Positions 37,654 to 46,654 of a stretch of DNA of 64,000 nt are shown one piece after another; within the stretch, counting starts at the first letter, position 1, and each line of letters starts with the position of its first letter. The translations under genes and the position numbers were made by a program. The stretch comes from Erwinia aphidicola. Lineage in GTDB: Bacteria > Pseudomonadota > Gammaproteobacteria > Enterobacterales > Enterobacteriaceae. Location of the stretch: positions 4,278,001 to 4,342,000 of the forward strand of contig NZ_JAMKCQ010000001.1 in assembly GCF_024169515.1 (NCBI RefSeq), in the 5' to 3' direction. Under the pieces are notes generated by a model. That model saw only the letters and a program-made list of their open reading frames with translations. It did no database searches and was not told where the DNA came from.

Positions 37654-37731
37654 GGGTTCGCAGCGGTTGCTATAACCGCTATACTGGATTTTTTACGTCA
37701 TCCACCGATGGCGCCGATAAATGAGGATGTT

Positions 37732-38139
37732 ATGCGTTTACTTCACACCATGCTGCGCGTTGGCGATCTGCAACGCTCCGTTGATTTTTACACTAAGGTG
37801 CTGGGCATGAAGCTGCTGCGCACCAGTGAAAACACCGAATATAAGTACACCCTCGCGTTTGTCGGCTATACCGAAGAGAGTGAAGGTGCCGTTATCGAGC
37901 TGACCTATAACTGGGGCGTAGATAAGTATGACCTCGGCAATGCTTATGGTCATATCGCACTGGGCGTGGACGATTGTGCCGCCACCTGCGACCGCATTCG
38001 TAATGATGGTGGCAATGTCACCCGTGAAGCCGGCCCGGTAAAAGGCGGCAGTACCATTATTGCTTTTGTTGAAGATCCGGACGGTTATAAAATCGAACTG
38101 ATCGAAAACAAACATGCTGGTCACGGTCTGGGCAATTAA
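37732..38139 (+). CDS. gloA: GloA glyoxalase I
   Basis: ATG 37732 follows GAGGA by four bases; the frame open from 37708 is not needed. The 135-residue lactoylglutathione lyase isomerises the methylglyoxal-glutathione hemithioacetal. The four nickel ligands are all present: His5, Glu56, His74 and Glu122. Length matches E. coli GloA. It ends the NemR regulon operon, pairing electrophile reduction with glutathione-dependent detoxification. Confidence 0.97.
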   Translation: MRLLHTMLRVGDLQRSVDFYTKVLGMKLLRTSENTEYKYTLAFVGYTEESEGAVIELTYNWGVDKYDLGNAYGHIALGVDDCAATCDRIRNDGGNVTREAGPVKGGSTIIAFVEDPDGYKIELIENKHAGHGLGN

Positions 38140-38243
38140 TTGTTTAGGGTGCCTTTTTGGCACCCTCTCCCTTCCTGTTTGCTGCATCCTGCAGTGAAAT
38201 TTGCCATAATGTGCGCTGCCTTTTTTCCGCCTATGAGATGCCG

Positions 38244-38903
38244 ATGTCTGAATCGAATGAACTGAACACCCTGAGCAGCCGTTTTCGCGGTTTTTATCCA
38301 GTGGTGATTGACGTTGAAACCGCCGGTTTTGATGCCAAAACTAACGCTTTACTGGAAATCGCTGCGGTCACGCTTAAGATGGACGACAATGGCTGGCTGG
38401 AAAAAGATGAGACGCTGCACTTCCATGTCGAACCCTTTGTCGGCTCAGTTCTGCAACCCGAAGCGCTGGCGTTCAACGGCATCGACCCGAACAACCCTTT
38501 GCGCGGCGCAGTGAGCGAGTACGAAGCGCTGCATGCGATTTTCAAACTGGTGCGTAAAGGCGTGAAGGATCAGGGCTGTAACCGGGCGATCATGGTGGCA
38601 CACAACGCAACTTTCGACCTGAACTTTATGAACGCCGCCGCCGAGCGCGCCAGCCTGAAGCGCAACCCTTTCCATCCGTTTGTCACCTTTGATACGGCGG
38701 CATTGAGTGGTCTGGTGCTGGGGCAAACCGTTCTGGCTAAAGCCTGCACCACTGCCGGCATCGCTTTTGATAATACCCAGGCACACTCCGCACTGTATGA
38801 CACGCTGCAGACCGCGGATCTGTTCTGTGAACTGGTTAATCGCTGGAAACGTCTGGGCGGCTGGCCGTTGCCCGCCAGCGCCGATGATCAACAGCAGGCT
38901 TAA
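38244..38903 (+). CDS. rnt: RNase T exoribonuclease
   Basis: I choose ATG 38244 ([33 protein letters not shown]), matching the E. coli start; ATG 38238 is two codons upstream. The 219-residue DEDDh exonuclease trims the 3' ends of tRNA and other stable RNAs. Catalytic residues appear as D23 and E25 (VIDVETAGF), Asp in [11 protein letters not shown], and His and Asp in AHSALYD. In E. coli lhr follows; here a terminator and grxD follow directly. Confidence 0.97.
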   Translation: MSESNELNTLSSRFRGFYPVVIDVETAGFDAKTNALLEIAAVTLKMDDNGWLEKDETLHFHVEPFVGSVLQPEALAFNGIDPNNPLRGAVSEYEALHAIFKLVRKGVKDQGCNRAIMVAHNATFDLNFMNAAAERASLKRNPFHPFVTFDTAALSGLVLGQTVLAKACTTAGIAFDNTQAHSALYDTLQTADLFCELVNRWKRLGGWPLPASADDQQQA

Positions 38904-38921
38904 ACGCGCTGATTGAAAGAT

Positions 38922-38956
38922 AAAAAAAACCGGAGCCATTTGGCTCCGGTTTTTAT
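38922..38956. terminator. Bidirectional terminator between rnt and grxD
   Basis: A stem of about 13 bp (AAAACCGGAGCCA with its complement, two-base loop as drawn) is flanked by A and T runs on the two sides and separates convergent genes. Confidence 0.9.
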
Positions 38957-38983
38957 TTTGGGTGCACTCTCAAGCTTTAACGC

Positions 38984-39322
38984 TTATTCAGACGCTTCGC
39001 TCGGATACTTTGCCGCAGTTTCTTTAATCAGACTCTGCAGTTCGCCGCGCTGGTACATTTCAATGATGATATCGCAGCCGCCGACCAGCTCACCGTCAAC
39101 CCACAGCTGTGGGAAGGTCGGCCAGTTGGCATACTTCGGCATTTCAGCACGGATGTCCGGGTTCAGCAGAATATCAACATAGGCGAAACGCTCGCCGCAG
39201 GCTGAAAGCGCCTGAACAGCCTGCGCGGAGAAGCCGCAGCTTGGCAGTTTCGGGGAGCCTTTCATATACAGCAGGATCGGGTTTTCTGCGATCTGGCGCT
39301 GAATTTTTTCAACAGTACTCAT
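38984..39322 (-). CDS. grxD: GrxD monothiol glutaredoxin (Grx4)
   Basis: ATG 39322 (MSTVEKIQRQIAENPILLYM) gives 112 residues; five upstream codons are open but unsupported. The CGFS active site is at residues 29-32 within KLPSCGFSAQAVQAL, followed by WPTFPQLWVDGELVGGCDI with the TFPQ cis-proline loop. Monothiol CGFS glutaredoxins bind a [2Fe-2S] cluster with glutathione and BolA and deliver clusters. It links functionally to the suf genes further right. Confidence 0.97.
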   Translation of the reverse strand: MSTVEKIQRQIAENPILLYMKGSPKLPSCGFSAQAVQALSACGERFAYVDILLNPDIRAEMPKYANWPTFPQLWVDGELVGGCDIIIEMYQRGELQSLIKETAAKYPSEASE

Positions 39323-39683
39323 AAATGCCTTCCTCAATACGATACTTCGTGTTTAGTTATTGTAGCGATTCTGTCCAGGCGATGAAAATGACATTTTCAG
39401 CAACAGCGTCAGCCTGTGCGCTGTCGTGGAACAGGTGATGGTGACAAAATAACATTTTCTTATCATCAATTCTCCCTCTGTCATGCGCGAAAGTGCAGTA
39501 ACCGCTGACTTAACCACCTGATTGTGCTCAATTTCAAAGCGTTTACTTGATCTGTATTATTGAAACAAAAAAGACCTTACCTTTTGTTAAGAAGTTAGAT
39601 TAGAATCGGTCCAACCTTCTGCTTTAGCGCAGAAATCACTTTTTCTGGCTGTGTTGCAGTGTTTTGCAGCGCACAAACTGTTA
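39323..39683. other. Intergenic region between grxD and mepH
   Basis: About 360 bases between divergent genes, AT-rich, holding both promoters. I see no gene, RNA or repeat in it. Confidence 0.5.
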
Positions 39684-40541
39684 ATGAGAACAATGCGTTC
39701 ACTCATCACACTCATTCTGCTGGCCTTTGCTCAGCTATTTTTGAACCTGGCGCACGCATCGCCACATGCTCCTATTAATGCAAATCAACATAAAGTTGAT
39801 AGCAGCGCTGCCAGTAAGGATGACCGGCGTAAACGCCGCCCGGTTAAAGCCGCCTCAACCAAAAAAGTCAAAGAACCCCTCAGCAAAAAGAGCAAACAAC
39901 CAGCCAAAACCACGCGTACAACCGTTGCGCAAAAACTTAAGCTGAAAAAGAAACCCGCTGCTGAGCCGGTAAAAAAGATTAACGTCGCAAAAACCAAAAC
40001 CACGGCTAAAAAGCTGGCTAAGAACGAAGGTAAAAAACGCTACGGTCGCCAGCGTGCAGATAAAAAACTCGAATCGCGCGTAGCAGAGAGTACCGATGCG
40101 CCGCTCAAGCTGAGTAAAGCTCACCGCGCGCGCTATCAGAAAGCTCGTGAGACAGCGATGAATAAACTGATGGGTCAGCTAGGGAAACCCTACCAGTGGG
40201 GCGGAACCTCGCCAAAAACCGGCTTCGACTGCAGTGGGCTGGTTTGGTATGCCTATAAAGATTTAGTGAAGTTTAAGATCCCACGTACCGCGAATGAAAT
40301 GTATCACCTGCGTGACGCGGCCTCGATCAAACGCGATGAGTTGGAAAAAGGCGATTTGGTATTTTTCCGCATTAATGGTCGCGGCACTGCCGACCATGTG
40401 GGCGTCTATCTGGGCGGTGGGAAATTTATCCAGTCACCACGCACCGGCAAAGATATCCAGGTGAGCGCGCTGACGGAAGACTACTGGCAGGAGCACTACA
40501 TTGGTGCCCGGCGCATGATGACACCGAAAACCATTCGTTAA
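39684..40541 (+). CDS. mepH: MepH murein DD-endopeptidase (NlpC/P60 family)
   Basis: The start is uncertain: ATG 39684 (MRTMRSLITLILLAFAQLFLNLAHA) or ATG 39693, both giving a signal peptide cleaved after AHA; a GTG at 39651 is less likely. The ~285-residue precursor has a long lysine-rich, low-complexity linker (about residues 30-145) and a C-terminal NlpC/P60 domain. The catalytic Cys is in TGFDCSGLVWYAYKDL, His in GTADHVGVYLGGGKFI, and a third polar residue in the following strand. It cleaves peptide cross-links to allow wall growth. sodB and ydhP, which follow it in E. coli, are absent here. Confidence 0.93.
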   Translation: MRTMRSLITLILLAFAQLFLNLAHASPHAPINANQHKVDSSAASKDDRRKRRPVKAASTKKVKEPLSKKSKQPAKTTRTTVAQKLKLKKKPAAEPVKKINVAKTKTTAKKLAKNEGKKRYGRQRADKKLESRVAESTDAPLKLSKAHRARYQKARETAMNKLMGQLGKPYQWGGTSPKTGFDCSGLVWYAYKDLVKFKIPRTANEMYHLRDAASIKRDELEKGDLVFFRINGRGTADHVGVYLGGGKFIQSPRTGKDIQVSALTEDYWQEHYIGARRMMTPKTIR

Positions 40542-40554
40542 ACGCTAAAGAGAA

Positions 40555-40576
40555 CGGGAGGAGCGACCTCCTCCCG
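40555..40576. terminator. Hairpin between mepH and ynhF
   Basis: A perfect 9-bp stem CGGGAGGAG/CTCCTCCCG with a CGAC loop lies between convergent stops. No clear T run follows on either strand, so it may act mainly as an mRNA 3' barrier. Confidence 0.6.
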
Positions 40577-40583
40577 GTGAAAC

Positions 40584-40673
40584 TTAGTGCATTACTGCCG
40601 TGATGCTAAACGCAATAATCATCAGCAGTGAACCCACAACCGTCAGCAGTGTCATTTTCATATCGGTATTCAT
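40584..40673 (-). CDS. ynhF: YnhF, 29-residue inner-membrane protein
   Basis: A minus-strand frame from ATG 40673 to TAA at 40584 encodes 29 residues opening MNTDMKMTLLTVVGSLL and ending ISAVMH- or ITAVMH-like (ends AVMH). E. coli YnhF is also 29 residues, starts MSTDLK and ends AALH, and lies at the same place upstream of purR. The product is a single hydrophobic helix with an uncleaved formyl-methionine start in E. coli; its function is unknown. A G-rich ribosome site (AAGGGGGG) lies three bases before the start. Confidence 0.85.
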   Translation of the reverse strand: MNTDMKMTLLTVVGSLLMIIAFSITAVMH

Positions 40674-40906
40674 TTCCCCCCCTTAATAACCCTGTTTAAA
40701 GTAAGCCAATAGATTTTCCCACAGTAGCCCGTAAAAATCTCGTTTTCTTTGCGCAGCCTTGCTAGAATTCCTCTTTTCCGTTGCGCAACAAGCACGGAAG
40801 TGATTTTACTCAGCACCGCATGTCACTCTACGGACGATTTAACCCCATCCTGACCCTTTGAGACAGCATCCATCATTATTCTGGGCGGCCAGAAATGGCG
40901 GTGTTT

Positions 40907-40922
40907 AGGCAAACGTTTAACC
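40907..40922 (+). promoter_or_regulatory. PurR box in the purR promoter
   Basis: AGGCAAACGTTTAACC matches the central GCAAACGTTT of the PurR operator (ACGCAAACGTTTGCGT) with a perfect AAACGTTT core. It lies 46 bases before purR and indicates autorepression, as in E. coli. Confidence 0.85.
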
Positions 40923-40967
40923 AATTAGTTATCAGAGTGTTACGATAACGCCAGGAGTACGAGTTTA

Positions 40968-41993
40968 ATGGCAACAATTAAGGATGTGGCAAAGCGCGCC
41001 GGTGTTTCCACCACCACCGTTTCCCATGTAATCAATAAAACGCGCTTTGTAGCTGAAGAGACGCGTGAAGCGGTATGGACGGCAATCAAAGAATTGCACT
41101 ATTCTCCCAGCGCCGTTGCACGTAGTCTGAAGGTTAACCACACCAAAACTATTGGCCTGCTGGCAACGTCCAGCGAAGCCCCCTATTTTGCCGAGATTAT
41201 CGAAGCCATTGAAAACCGTTGCTTTGCTAAAGGTTATACGCTGATCCTCGGCAATGCGCACAACGACATCCAGAAGCAGCAGGCTTATCTGTCGATGATG
41301 GCGCAAAAGCGCGTTGATGGCCTGTTGGTGATGTGCTCAGAATACCCCGATGAGCTGATTTCCATGCTGGAAGACAATCGTAATATCCCCATGGTGGTGA
41401 TGGACTGGGGTGAATCGCGCGGCGACTTCACTGATACCGTACTGGATAACGCTTTCGAAGGTGGCTACCTTGCCGGGCGCTATCTGATTGAACGTGGGCA
41501 TCGTGATATTGGCGCGATCCCGGGGCAGCTGGAGCGCAACACCGGCGGCGGCCGCCATGCTGGCTTTATCAAGGCTCTTAACGAAGCCGGCATCAGCCTG
41601 CGCGATGAGTGGCTGGTGCAGGGTGACTTCGAACCGGAATCCGGTTACCGCGCCATGCAGCAGATTTTGTCACAGAAGCAGCGCCCGACGGCGATCTTCT
41701 GCGGTGGCGATATCATGGCAATGGGGGCCATCTGTGCCGCTGATGAGATGGGCCTGCGTGTGCCGCAGGATATTTCGGTGATCGGTTATGACAACGTGCG
41801 CAACGCGCGCTACTTCACGCCGGCGCTTACCACCGTCCACCAGCCAAAAGAGCGTCTGGGTGAAACTGCCTTTGATATGCTGCTCGACAGAATTACCAGC
41901 AAGCGTGAAGAGCCTCAGACCATTGAGGTGCACCCTTCGCTGATTGAGCGCCGTTCAGTGGCCGATGGCCCATTCCGCGATTACCGTCGTTAA
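40968..41993 (+). CDS. purR: PurR purine repressor (LacI family)
   Basis: The 341-residue product opens [32 protein letters not shown], the LacI-type helix-turn-helix and hinge, and matches E. coli PurR in length. The corepressor domain ([56 protein letters not shown]) binds hypoxanthine or guanine. It represses purine biosynthesis and salvage genes, and its own gene via the upstream box. It is followed convergently by punR. Confidence 0.98.
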   Translation: MATIKDVAKRAGVSTTTVSHVINKTRFVAEETREAVWTAIKELHYSPSAVARSLKVNHTKTIGLLATSSEAPYFAEIIEAIENRCFAKGYTLILGNAHNDIQKQQAYLSMMAQKRVDGLLVMCSEYPDELISMLEDNRNIPMVVMDWGESRGDFTDTVLDNAFEGGYLAGRYLIERGHRDIGAIPGQLERNTGGGRHAGFIKALNEAGISLRDEWLVQGDFEPESGYRAMQQILSQKQRPTAIFCGGDIMAMGAICAADEMGLRVPQDISVIGYDNVRNARYFTPALTTVHQPKERLGETAFDMLLDRITSKREEPQTIEVHPSLIERRSVADGPFRDYRR

Positions 41994-41997
41994 TCCT

Positions 41998-42025
41998 CAG
42001 GGTGATGTTGCGCAACGTCACCCTG
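41998..42025. terminator. Long hairpin between purR and punR
   Basis: CAGGGTGA (41998-42005) pairs with TCACCCTG (42018-42025), and the 12 bases between also pair with each other through a GTTGCGCAAC palindrome, so the whole element is nearly loopless. It overlaps the punR stop codon. T runs are lacking. Confidence 0.6.
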
Positions 42026-42935
42026 GTACGGTTTCACTTAGCCACTCGGCGTTAAGCGTTTCGGTACTGCCCAGATGTTCCAGCAGCCAGCTTAACGCCG
42101 GGGAGACGCTCTGCTCTGACCAACTCAGGCAGCACGGGCTATCGGGAAAAGGGGCGGCAAGCGGCAGCTCGTACAACACCCCCTGCTCCAACCACGGCTG
42201 AGCAAAGTGCCCTGGTACCATACCCACGCATAATCCGGCGCGCAGGCAGTCAAACGCGCTATCCCAGTCCGGCACCACCAGCCGCCGCTGGTTATTCAGC
42301 GTCCAGGTGGTGCGCTTTGGCAAGGCTCTGGAGGTATCCTCCAGCACCAGCGATGGCCACTCGCGTATCAACTCTTCATTCAACGGGCTGCTGTGGCCAA
42401 GCAGCGGATGCCCGGCCAGCACGACACAGCGCCAGTTCAAACTGCCCATATCGCGAAAAGCAAAACGCCCGCCGACAGGAATAGCCTGCGTCGCGCCAAT
42501 CGCCACGTCGACGCGCCCGTCCGCCAGCGCATCCCAAACGCCGTTGAAAACCTCTGGCGTAATATGCAGCTCCATATCCGGGAAGTGGCGGTAAAAATCC
42601 ACCACCAGCTGCCGGGTACGCGCCGGACGGACAATACGATCGACCGCGATATTAATCTGCCCACGCCAGCCGTTAGCCACCTGTTGACAGCGCCGACGCG
42701 TGGCGAGCATTTTTTTGATGACAACTCTGCCCTCTTCGCTGAATACACGCCCGGCTTCGGTCAGCACCACGTCGCGGTGCCGCCTCTCAAACAGGCTAAC
42801 GGCTAGCCACTCCTCCATCTGACGTACGGTATAGCTGACGGCAGAGGGCACACGATGCAGTTCTGCCGCAGCAGCGGTAAAACTGCCGGTTCTGGCAACC
42901 GCATCAATAACTTCCAGAGAATGTTCAGACCACAT
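42018..42935 (-). CDS. punR: PunR (YdhB) LysR-family activator of punC
   Basis: ATG 42935 (MWSEHSLEVIDAVARTGSFTAAAAELHRVPSAVSYTVRQMEEWLAVSLFERRHRDV) matches E. coli PunR from residue one; eight upstream codons are open but unused. The 305-residue protein has the LysR helix-turn-helix and an effector domain with FNGVWDALADGRVDVAIGATQAIPVGGRFAFRDMG. PunR activates punC in response to adenosine in E. coli. Divergent from punC across about 110 bases. Confidence 0.95.
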   Translation of the reverse strand: MWSEHSLEVIDAVARTGSFTAAAAELHRVPSAVSYTVRQMEEWLAVSLFERRHRDVVLTEAGRVFSEEGRVVIKKMLATRRRCQQVANGWRGQINIAVDRIVRPARTRQLVVDFYRHFPDMELHITPEVFNGVWDALADGRVDVAIGATQAIPVGGRFAFRDMGSLNWRCVVLAGHPLLGHSSPLNEELIREWPSLVLEDTSRALPKRTTWTLNNQRRLVVPDWDSAFDCLRAGLCVGMVPGHFAQPWLEQGVLYELPLAAPFPDSPCCLSWSEQSVSPALSWLLEHLGSTETLNAEWLSETVPG

Positions 42936-43048
42936 AGCTTTGCCTTCAATTTTTTTCAACGCGACTGACGAATATTAGCGTTTCACAAGCCAGTCGGCAC
43001 TCTATTAAACTGCGTCGGTGAAAAATTTGTCTGATAAGAGTTAAAACA

Positions 43049-44242
43049 ATGCGATCTAAAGGCTTTATGATTTACCTGGCACTGCTCAGCATGCTGGGTT
43101 TCCTTGCTACCGATATGTACCTGCCCGCATTTGGCGTGATGCAGCAAGACCTGGGCAGTGAAGCGGGTGCCATCAGCGCCAGCTTGAGTATATTTCTCGC
43201 CGGTTTCGCCTGCGCACAGCTTATCTGGGGGCCACTCTCCGATCGCATCGGCCGTAAACCCGTGCTGCTGATGGGCCTGAGCCTGTTTGCCATTGGCTGC
43301 GCGGCAATGCTGTGGGTGAACTCTGCCCCATGGCTGCTGGCGATGCGCTTTGTTCAGGCCGTTGGCGTCTGTGCTGCGGCGGTAAGCTGGCAGGCACTGG
43401 TGGTAGACCGCTACAGTGGAGCGCGTGCCAATCGCGTTTTTGCCACTATCATGCCGCTGGTTGCTCTTTCGCCCGCGCTGGCGCCGCTGCTGGGGGCGTG
43501 GCTGCTGCAGCACTTTTCCTGGCGATCGATCTTCGTTGCGCTGCTGGTGATTAGCATCGGTTTGATCATCCCCACCCTGCGCCTGCCTGCACGCCCTGTA
43601 ACCGACCATCGCGCACCTAAAACCGTCACTCCGGGCTTCTTCACTCTGCTGAAGTCGCCCATTTACAGCGGCAATGTGGCGATTTATGCCGCCTGTTCAG
43701 CGAGTTTTTTTGCGTGGCTGACCGGCTCACCGTTTATTCTGGGAAAATTAGGCCTGTCACCCGCGGATATCGGTCTGAGCTATGTGCCGCAAACTGCCGC
43801 CTTCCTGATCGGTGGGTTTAGCTGTCGTTCACTGCTGAATCACTTTGCCGGCCGTCAGCTGTTGCCCTGGCTGCTGGCGTTTTACAGTCTGAGTATTGCC
43901 GGGCTTTATCTAGTTGCTCAGCAGGCCGAACCTTCTCTGTTTGCGCTGCTGCTGCCGTTCTGCGGCATGGCGATGGCTAACGGTGCGATTTATCCGATTG
44001 TTGTCTCTAATGCCCTGCTGCCCTTCCCGCAGGCAACCGGCAAAGCAGCAGCATTACAGAATATGTTGCAGCTGGGTTTGTGCTTCCTTGCTAGCCTGGC
44101 GGTATCGACCTGGATTGAGACGGCACTTCACACCACCGCGTTAGTGATGTTGCTGACTATTTTACTGGCAATTTTCGGCTATATTTTACAACGCTCCGCT
44201 GATAAAAAACGCCAGTGGGAAAATGCCTCCCAACAGGGCTAA
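43049..44242 (+). CDS. punC: PunC (YdhC) purine nucleoside importer, MFS family
   Basis: The 397-residue protein is a 12-helix major facilitator of the Bcr/CflA type, with [20 protein letters not shown] in helix 1 and [20 protein letters not shown] for the motif-A loop. Long annotated as a drug exporter, YdhC was shown in E. coli to import purine nucleosides and was renamed PunC. It is divergent from its activator punR and near purR, forming a purine-related block. Confidence 0.93.
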   Translation: MRSKGFMIYLALLSMLGFLATDMYLPAFGVMQQDLGSEAGAISASLSIFLAGFACAQLIWGPLSDRIGRKPVLLMGLSLFAIGCAAMLWVNSAPWLLAMRFVQAVGVCAAAVSWQALVVDRYSGARANRVFATIMPLVALSPALAPLLGAWLLQHFSWRSIFVALLVISIGLIIPTLRLPARPVTDHRAPKTVTPGFFTLLKSPIYSGNVAIYAACSASFFAWLTGSPFILGKLGLSPADIGLSYVPQTAAFLIGGFSCRSLLNHFAGRQLLPWLLAFYSLSIAGLYLVAQQAEPSLFALLLPFCGMAMANGAIYPIVVSNALLPFPQATGKAAALQNMLQLGLCFLASLAVSTWIETALHTTALVMLLTILLAIFGYILQRSADKKRQWENASQQG

Positions 44243-44574
44243 GTGGTAGCAAATCATTTAGTTAGCACCCTAACAATAATGAATTGAATATTGCCTCACG
44301 TGAGCATATACTCCGTGAGGCACCATAAAATAATAAGTTAACAACATTTTAAGCGGGGAACGCCTACGGCGCTTTCCTACTATTGAGATCCTGACAAGGC
44401 TGTCATGATGTTCTTCCGCGTGACATTCGTTACGGCCTCTACAGGTTTCAAATCAATCCTCTTTTTTTACGTCGGATATCAGGCCACGGTTTTTGCCGTG
44501 CGTTCTCTCACAGATCTGTAGAAATTGACTATTCTATTTCTCAGGTTTCAATCACACAGGGTGATGGAGAAGCT
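44243..44574. other. Intergenic region between punC and cfa
   Basis: A 332-base region holding the cfa promoter(s) and leader. It contains an inverted repeat at 44292-44322 (TGCCTCACG/CGTGAGGCA). In E. coli cfa has a distal and a sigma-S promoter and a leader targeted by RydC and ArrS; I could not identify these sites by eye. Confidence 0.5.
44292..44322. repeat. Inverted repeat downstream of punC
   Basis: A 9-bp stem with an internal GAG/CTC pair extends to about 12 pairs with one bulge. No T run follows, so it is not a classic intrinsic terminator. Confidence 0.55.
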
Positions 44575-45723
44575 ATGAGTTCATCGTGTATAGAAGAAGT
44601 GAGCCTGGGGGACAACCAGTGGTATCGAATCGTCCAGGAAATGTTAAGCAAAGCAGACATTCAAATTAACGGTTCCCATCCCTGGGACATCCGGGTCCTC
44701 AACCCTGAGTTCTTCAAGCGCGTGATGCAGGAAGGATCGCTGGGGCTGGGCGAAAGCTACATGGATGGCTGGTGGGAATGTGAAAGGCTGGATATCTTTT
44801 TCCAGCGCGTTTTGAAAGCTCACCTCGATCAACAACTTCCTCATCATTTTCGCGATACTTTGCGTGTCGCCGCCGCACGTCTGACCAATCTGCAATCGCG
44901 TAAGCGGGCATGGATAGTGGGTAAAGAGCATTATGATTTGGGGAACGATCTGTTCACCCGCATGCTGGACCCCTTCATGCAATACTCCTGCGGTTACTGG
45001 AAAGAAGCGGAAACGCTGGAACAGGCACAGCAGGCTAAGCTGCAGATGATTTGCGAAAAGCTCCAGCTCGAACCGGGTATGTCGCTGCTGGACATCGGCT
45101 GTGGCTGGGGAGGCCTGGCTGAATACGCCGCGCGCAACTTTGGGGTAAAGGTGTTCGGCGTGACGATTTCAGCCGAGCAGCAGAAGCTGGCTCAACAGCG
45201 CTGTGAGGGGCTGGACGTCACTATTTTGCTGCAGGATTATCGCGATCTGAACCAACAGTTTGACCGCATTGTTTCGGTAGGGATGTTTGAACACGTTGGC
45301 CCCAAAAATTACGCCACCTATTTTGAAGTCGTGGATCGTAATTTAAAACCTGACGGTTTGTTCCTGCTGCATACCATCGGTGCAAATCGCACCAACGACA
45401 ATGTCGATGCCTGGATCAATAAATATATCTTCCCCAACGGGTGCCTGCCGTCGGTGCTGCATATTGCACAAGCCAGCGAGCCTCACTTCGTTATGGAAGA
45501 CTGGCATAATATCGGGGCGGATTACGATCTTACGCTGATGGCGTGGTATCAGCGATTCCTCGCAGCATGGCCGGAACTGGCGGAAAAATACGGTGAGCGC
45601 TTTAAACGGATGTTTACCTACTACCTTAACTGCTGTGCCGGAGCGTTTCGCGCCAGGGATATTCAGCTTTGGCAGGTGGTATTTACCCACGGAGCGGAAG
45701 GCGGATTACGCGTAGCACGCTAA
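44575..45723 (+). CDS. cfa: Cyclopropane-fatty-acyl-phospholipid synthase
   Basis: The 382-residue methyltransferase adds a methylene from SAM across double bonds of membrane phospholipid acyl chains, mainly in stationary phase. The SAM-binding LLDIGCGWGGLAEYAA motif is near residue 170. The Cfa-specific YSCGYW, VGMFEHVGPKNYATYF and YDLTLMAWYQRF segments are intact. Length equals E. coli Cfa. GGAG precedes the ATG. Order punC-cfa-ribE-mdtK is conserved. Confidence 0.97.
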   Translation: MSSSCIEEVSLGDNQWYRIVQEMLSKADIQINGSHPWDIRVLNPEFFKRVMQEGSLGLGESYMDGWWECERLDIFFQRVLKAHLDQQLPHHFRDTLRVAAARLTNLQSRKRAWIVGKEHYDLGNDLFTRMLDPFMQYSCGYWKEAETLEQAQQAKLQMICEKLQLEPGMSLLDIGCGWGGLAEYAARNFGVKVFGVTISAEQQKLAQQRCEGLDVTILLQDYRDLNQQFDRIVSVGMFEHVGPKNYATYFEVVDRNLKPDGLFLLHTIGANRTNDNVDAWINKYIFPNGCLPSVLHIAQASEPHFVMEDWHNIGADYDLTLMAWYQRFLAAWPELAEKYGERFKRMFTYYLNCCAGAFRARDIQLWQVVFTHGAEGGLRVAR

Positions 45724-45764
45724 AAGTGTCTAAGGGCGACAATCAGTCGCCCTTTATAATGGTT

Positions 45765-46421
45765 TTAAATCTCTTCCTGCTGTTCAGCTACTGCCGCAGC
45801 CAGCAGCGCGGCCTCGCGCTGTGCCAGAACACGTTCTACGGTTTCAACAATCGCCTGCGTATGGGGGTCGATCTCAATATTGACCTTATGGCCCAGACGC
45901 TTGTTGCCCAGCGTGGTGCGCGCCAGCGTTTCCGGGATAAGATGCACGCAGAATTTGGTGCGCGTGACTTCGCCCACGGTCAGACTAATACCGTCAATGC
46001 CAATAAAGCCTTTATGCAGAATGTATTTCATCTGGCTGGCATCCTGCGGTTTAAACCAGATTTCACGATTATTCTCTGAGGTGAGAATTTTACTGATTTC
46101 CGCCGTCGTCATAATATGGCCCGACATCAGATGACCGCCGATTTCATCGCTGAATTTCGCCGCGCGCTCAACGTTCACCGTATCACCCACCTGCAGATCG
46201 CCGAGGTTAGTGATGCGCAGGGTTTCTTTGACCAGATCAAAGCTAACACGATCGCCATCAACGTCGGTCACCGTCAGGCAGCAGCCGTTATGGGAAACCG
46301 ATGCACCCAGCTCCAGCCCCGGCAACAATGCCTCCGGCATTTTAATCACATGGGTACGAAAATTGGGTTTCTCTTCAATTGCCAGCACCTCTGCGGTGCC
46401 CTGCACAATACCGGTAAACAT
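45765..46421 (-). CDS. ribE: RibE riboflavin synthase alpha subunit
   Basis: ATG 46421 ([18 protein letters not shown]) gives 218 residues; the frame is open 27 codons further without support. Two lumazine-binding repeats are visible, each with MFTGIV/GHIMTT starts and the SHNGCCLTV and GIDGISLTV motifs. The trimer dismutates two lumazines to riboflavin. The gene is called ribC in older E. coli maps. Convergent with cfa and divergent from mdtK. Confidence 0.97.
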   Translation of the reverse strand: MFTGIVQGTAEVLAIEEKPNFRTHVIKMPEALLPGLELGASVSHNGCCLTVTDVDGDRVSFDLVKETLRITNLGDLQVGDTVNVERAAKFSDEIGGHLMSGHIMTTAEISKILTSENNREIWFKPQDASQMKYILHKGFIGIDGISLTVGEVTRTKFCVHLIPETLARTTLGNKRLGHKVNIEIDPHTQAIVETVERVLAQREAALLAAAVAEQQEEI

Positions 46422-46654
46422 AACTGTTGCCTCAATCAATGTGTTTTCTCTGCGCTTAGTTTGCCCTGGCATCGTAGCAAAGCCAAATAAACTCCCGCAC
46501 AATTGCGTGACACAAAGAGCTATTTTTTATGCATAAGATTGGCTATTTCTACTATCAACATTAAACTGGACCACCTGCTCTACTGACATTGCAAAAATGT
46601 GTCGACTTTTTCATCAGCAGTGGTTCCCCTCCCGATAATATAAAAGGTGTATGC

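Noticed and set aside
46422..46654. FMN riboswitch upstream of ribE
   Set aside because: No RFN-element sequence blocks are visible; in Enterobacterales the riboswitch is at ribB.
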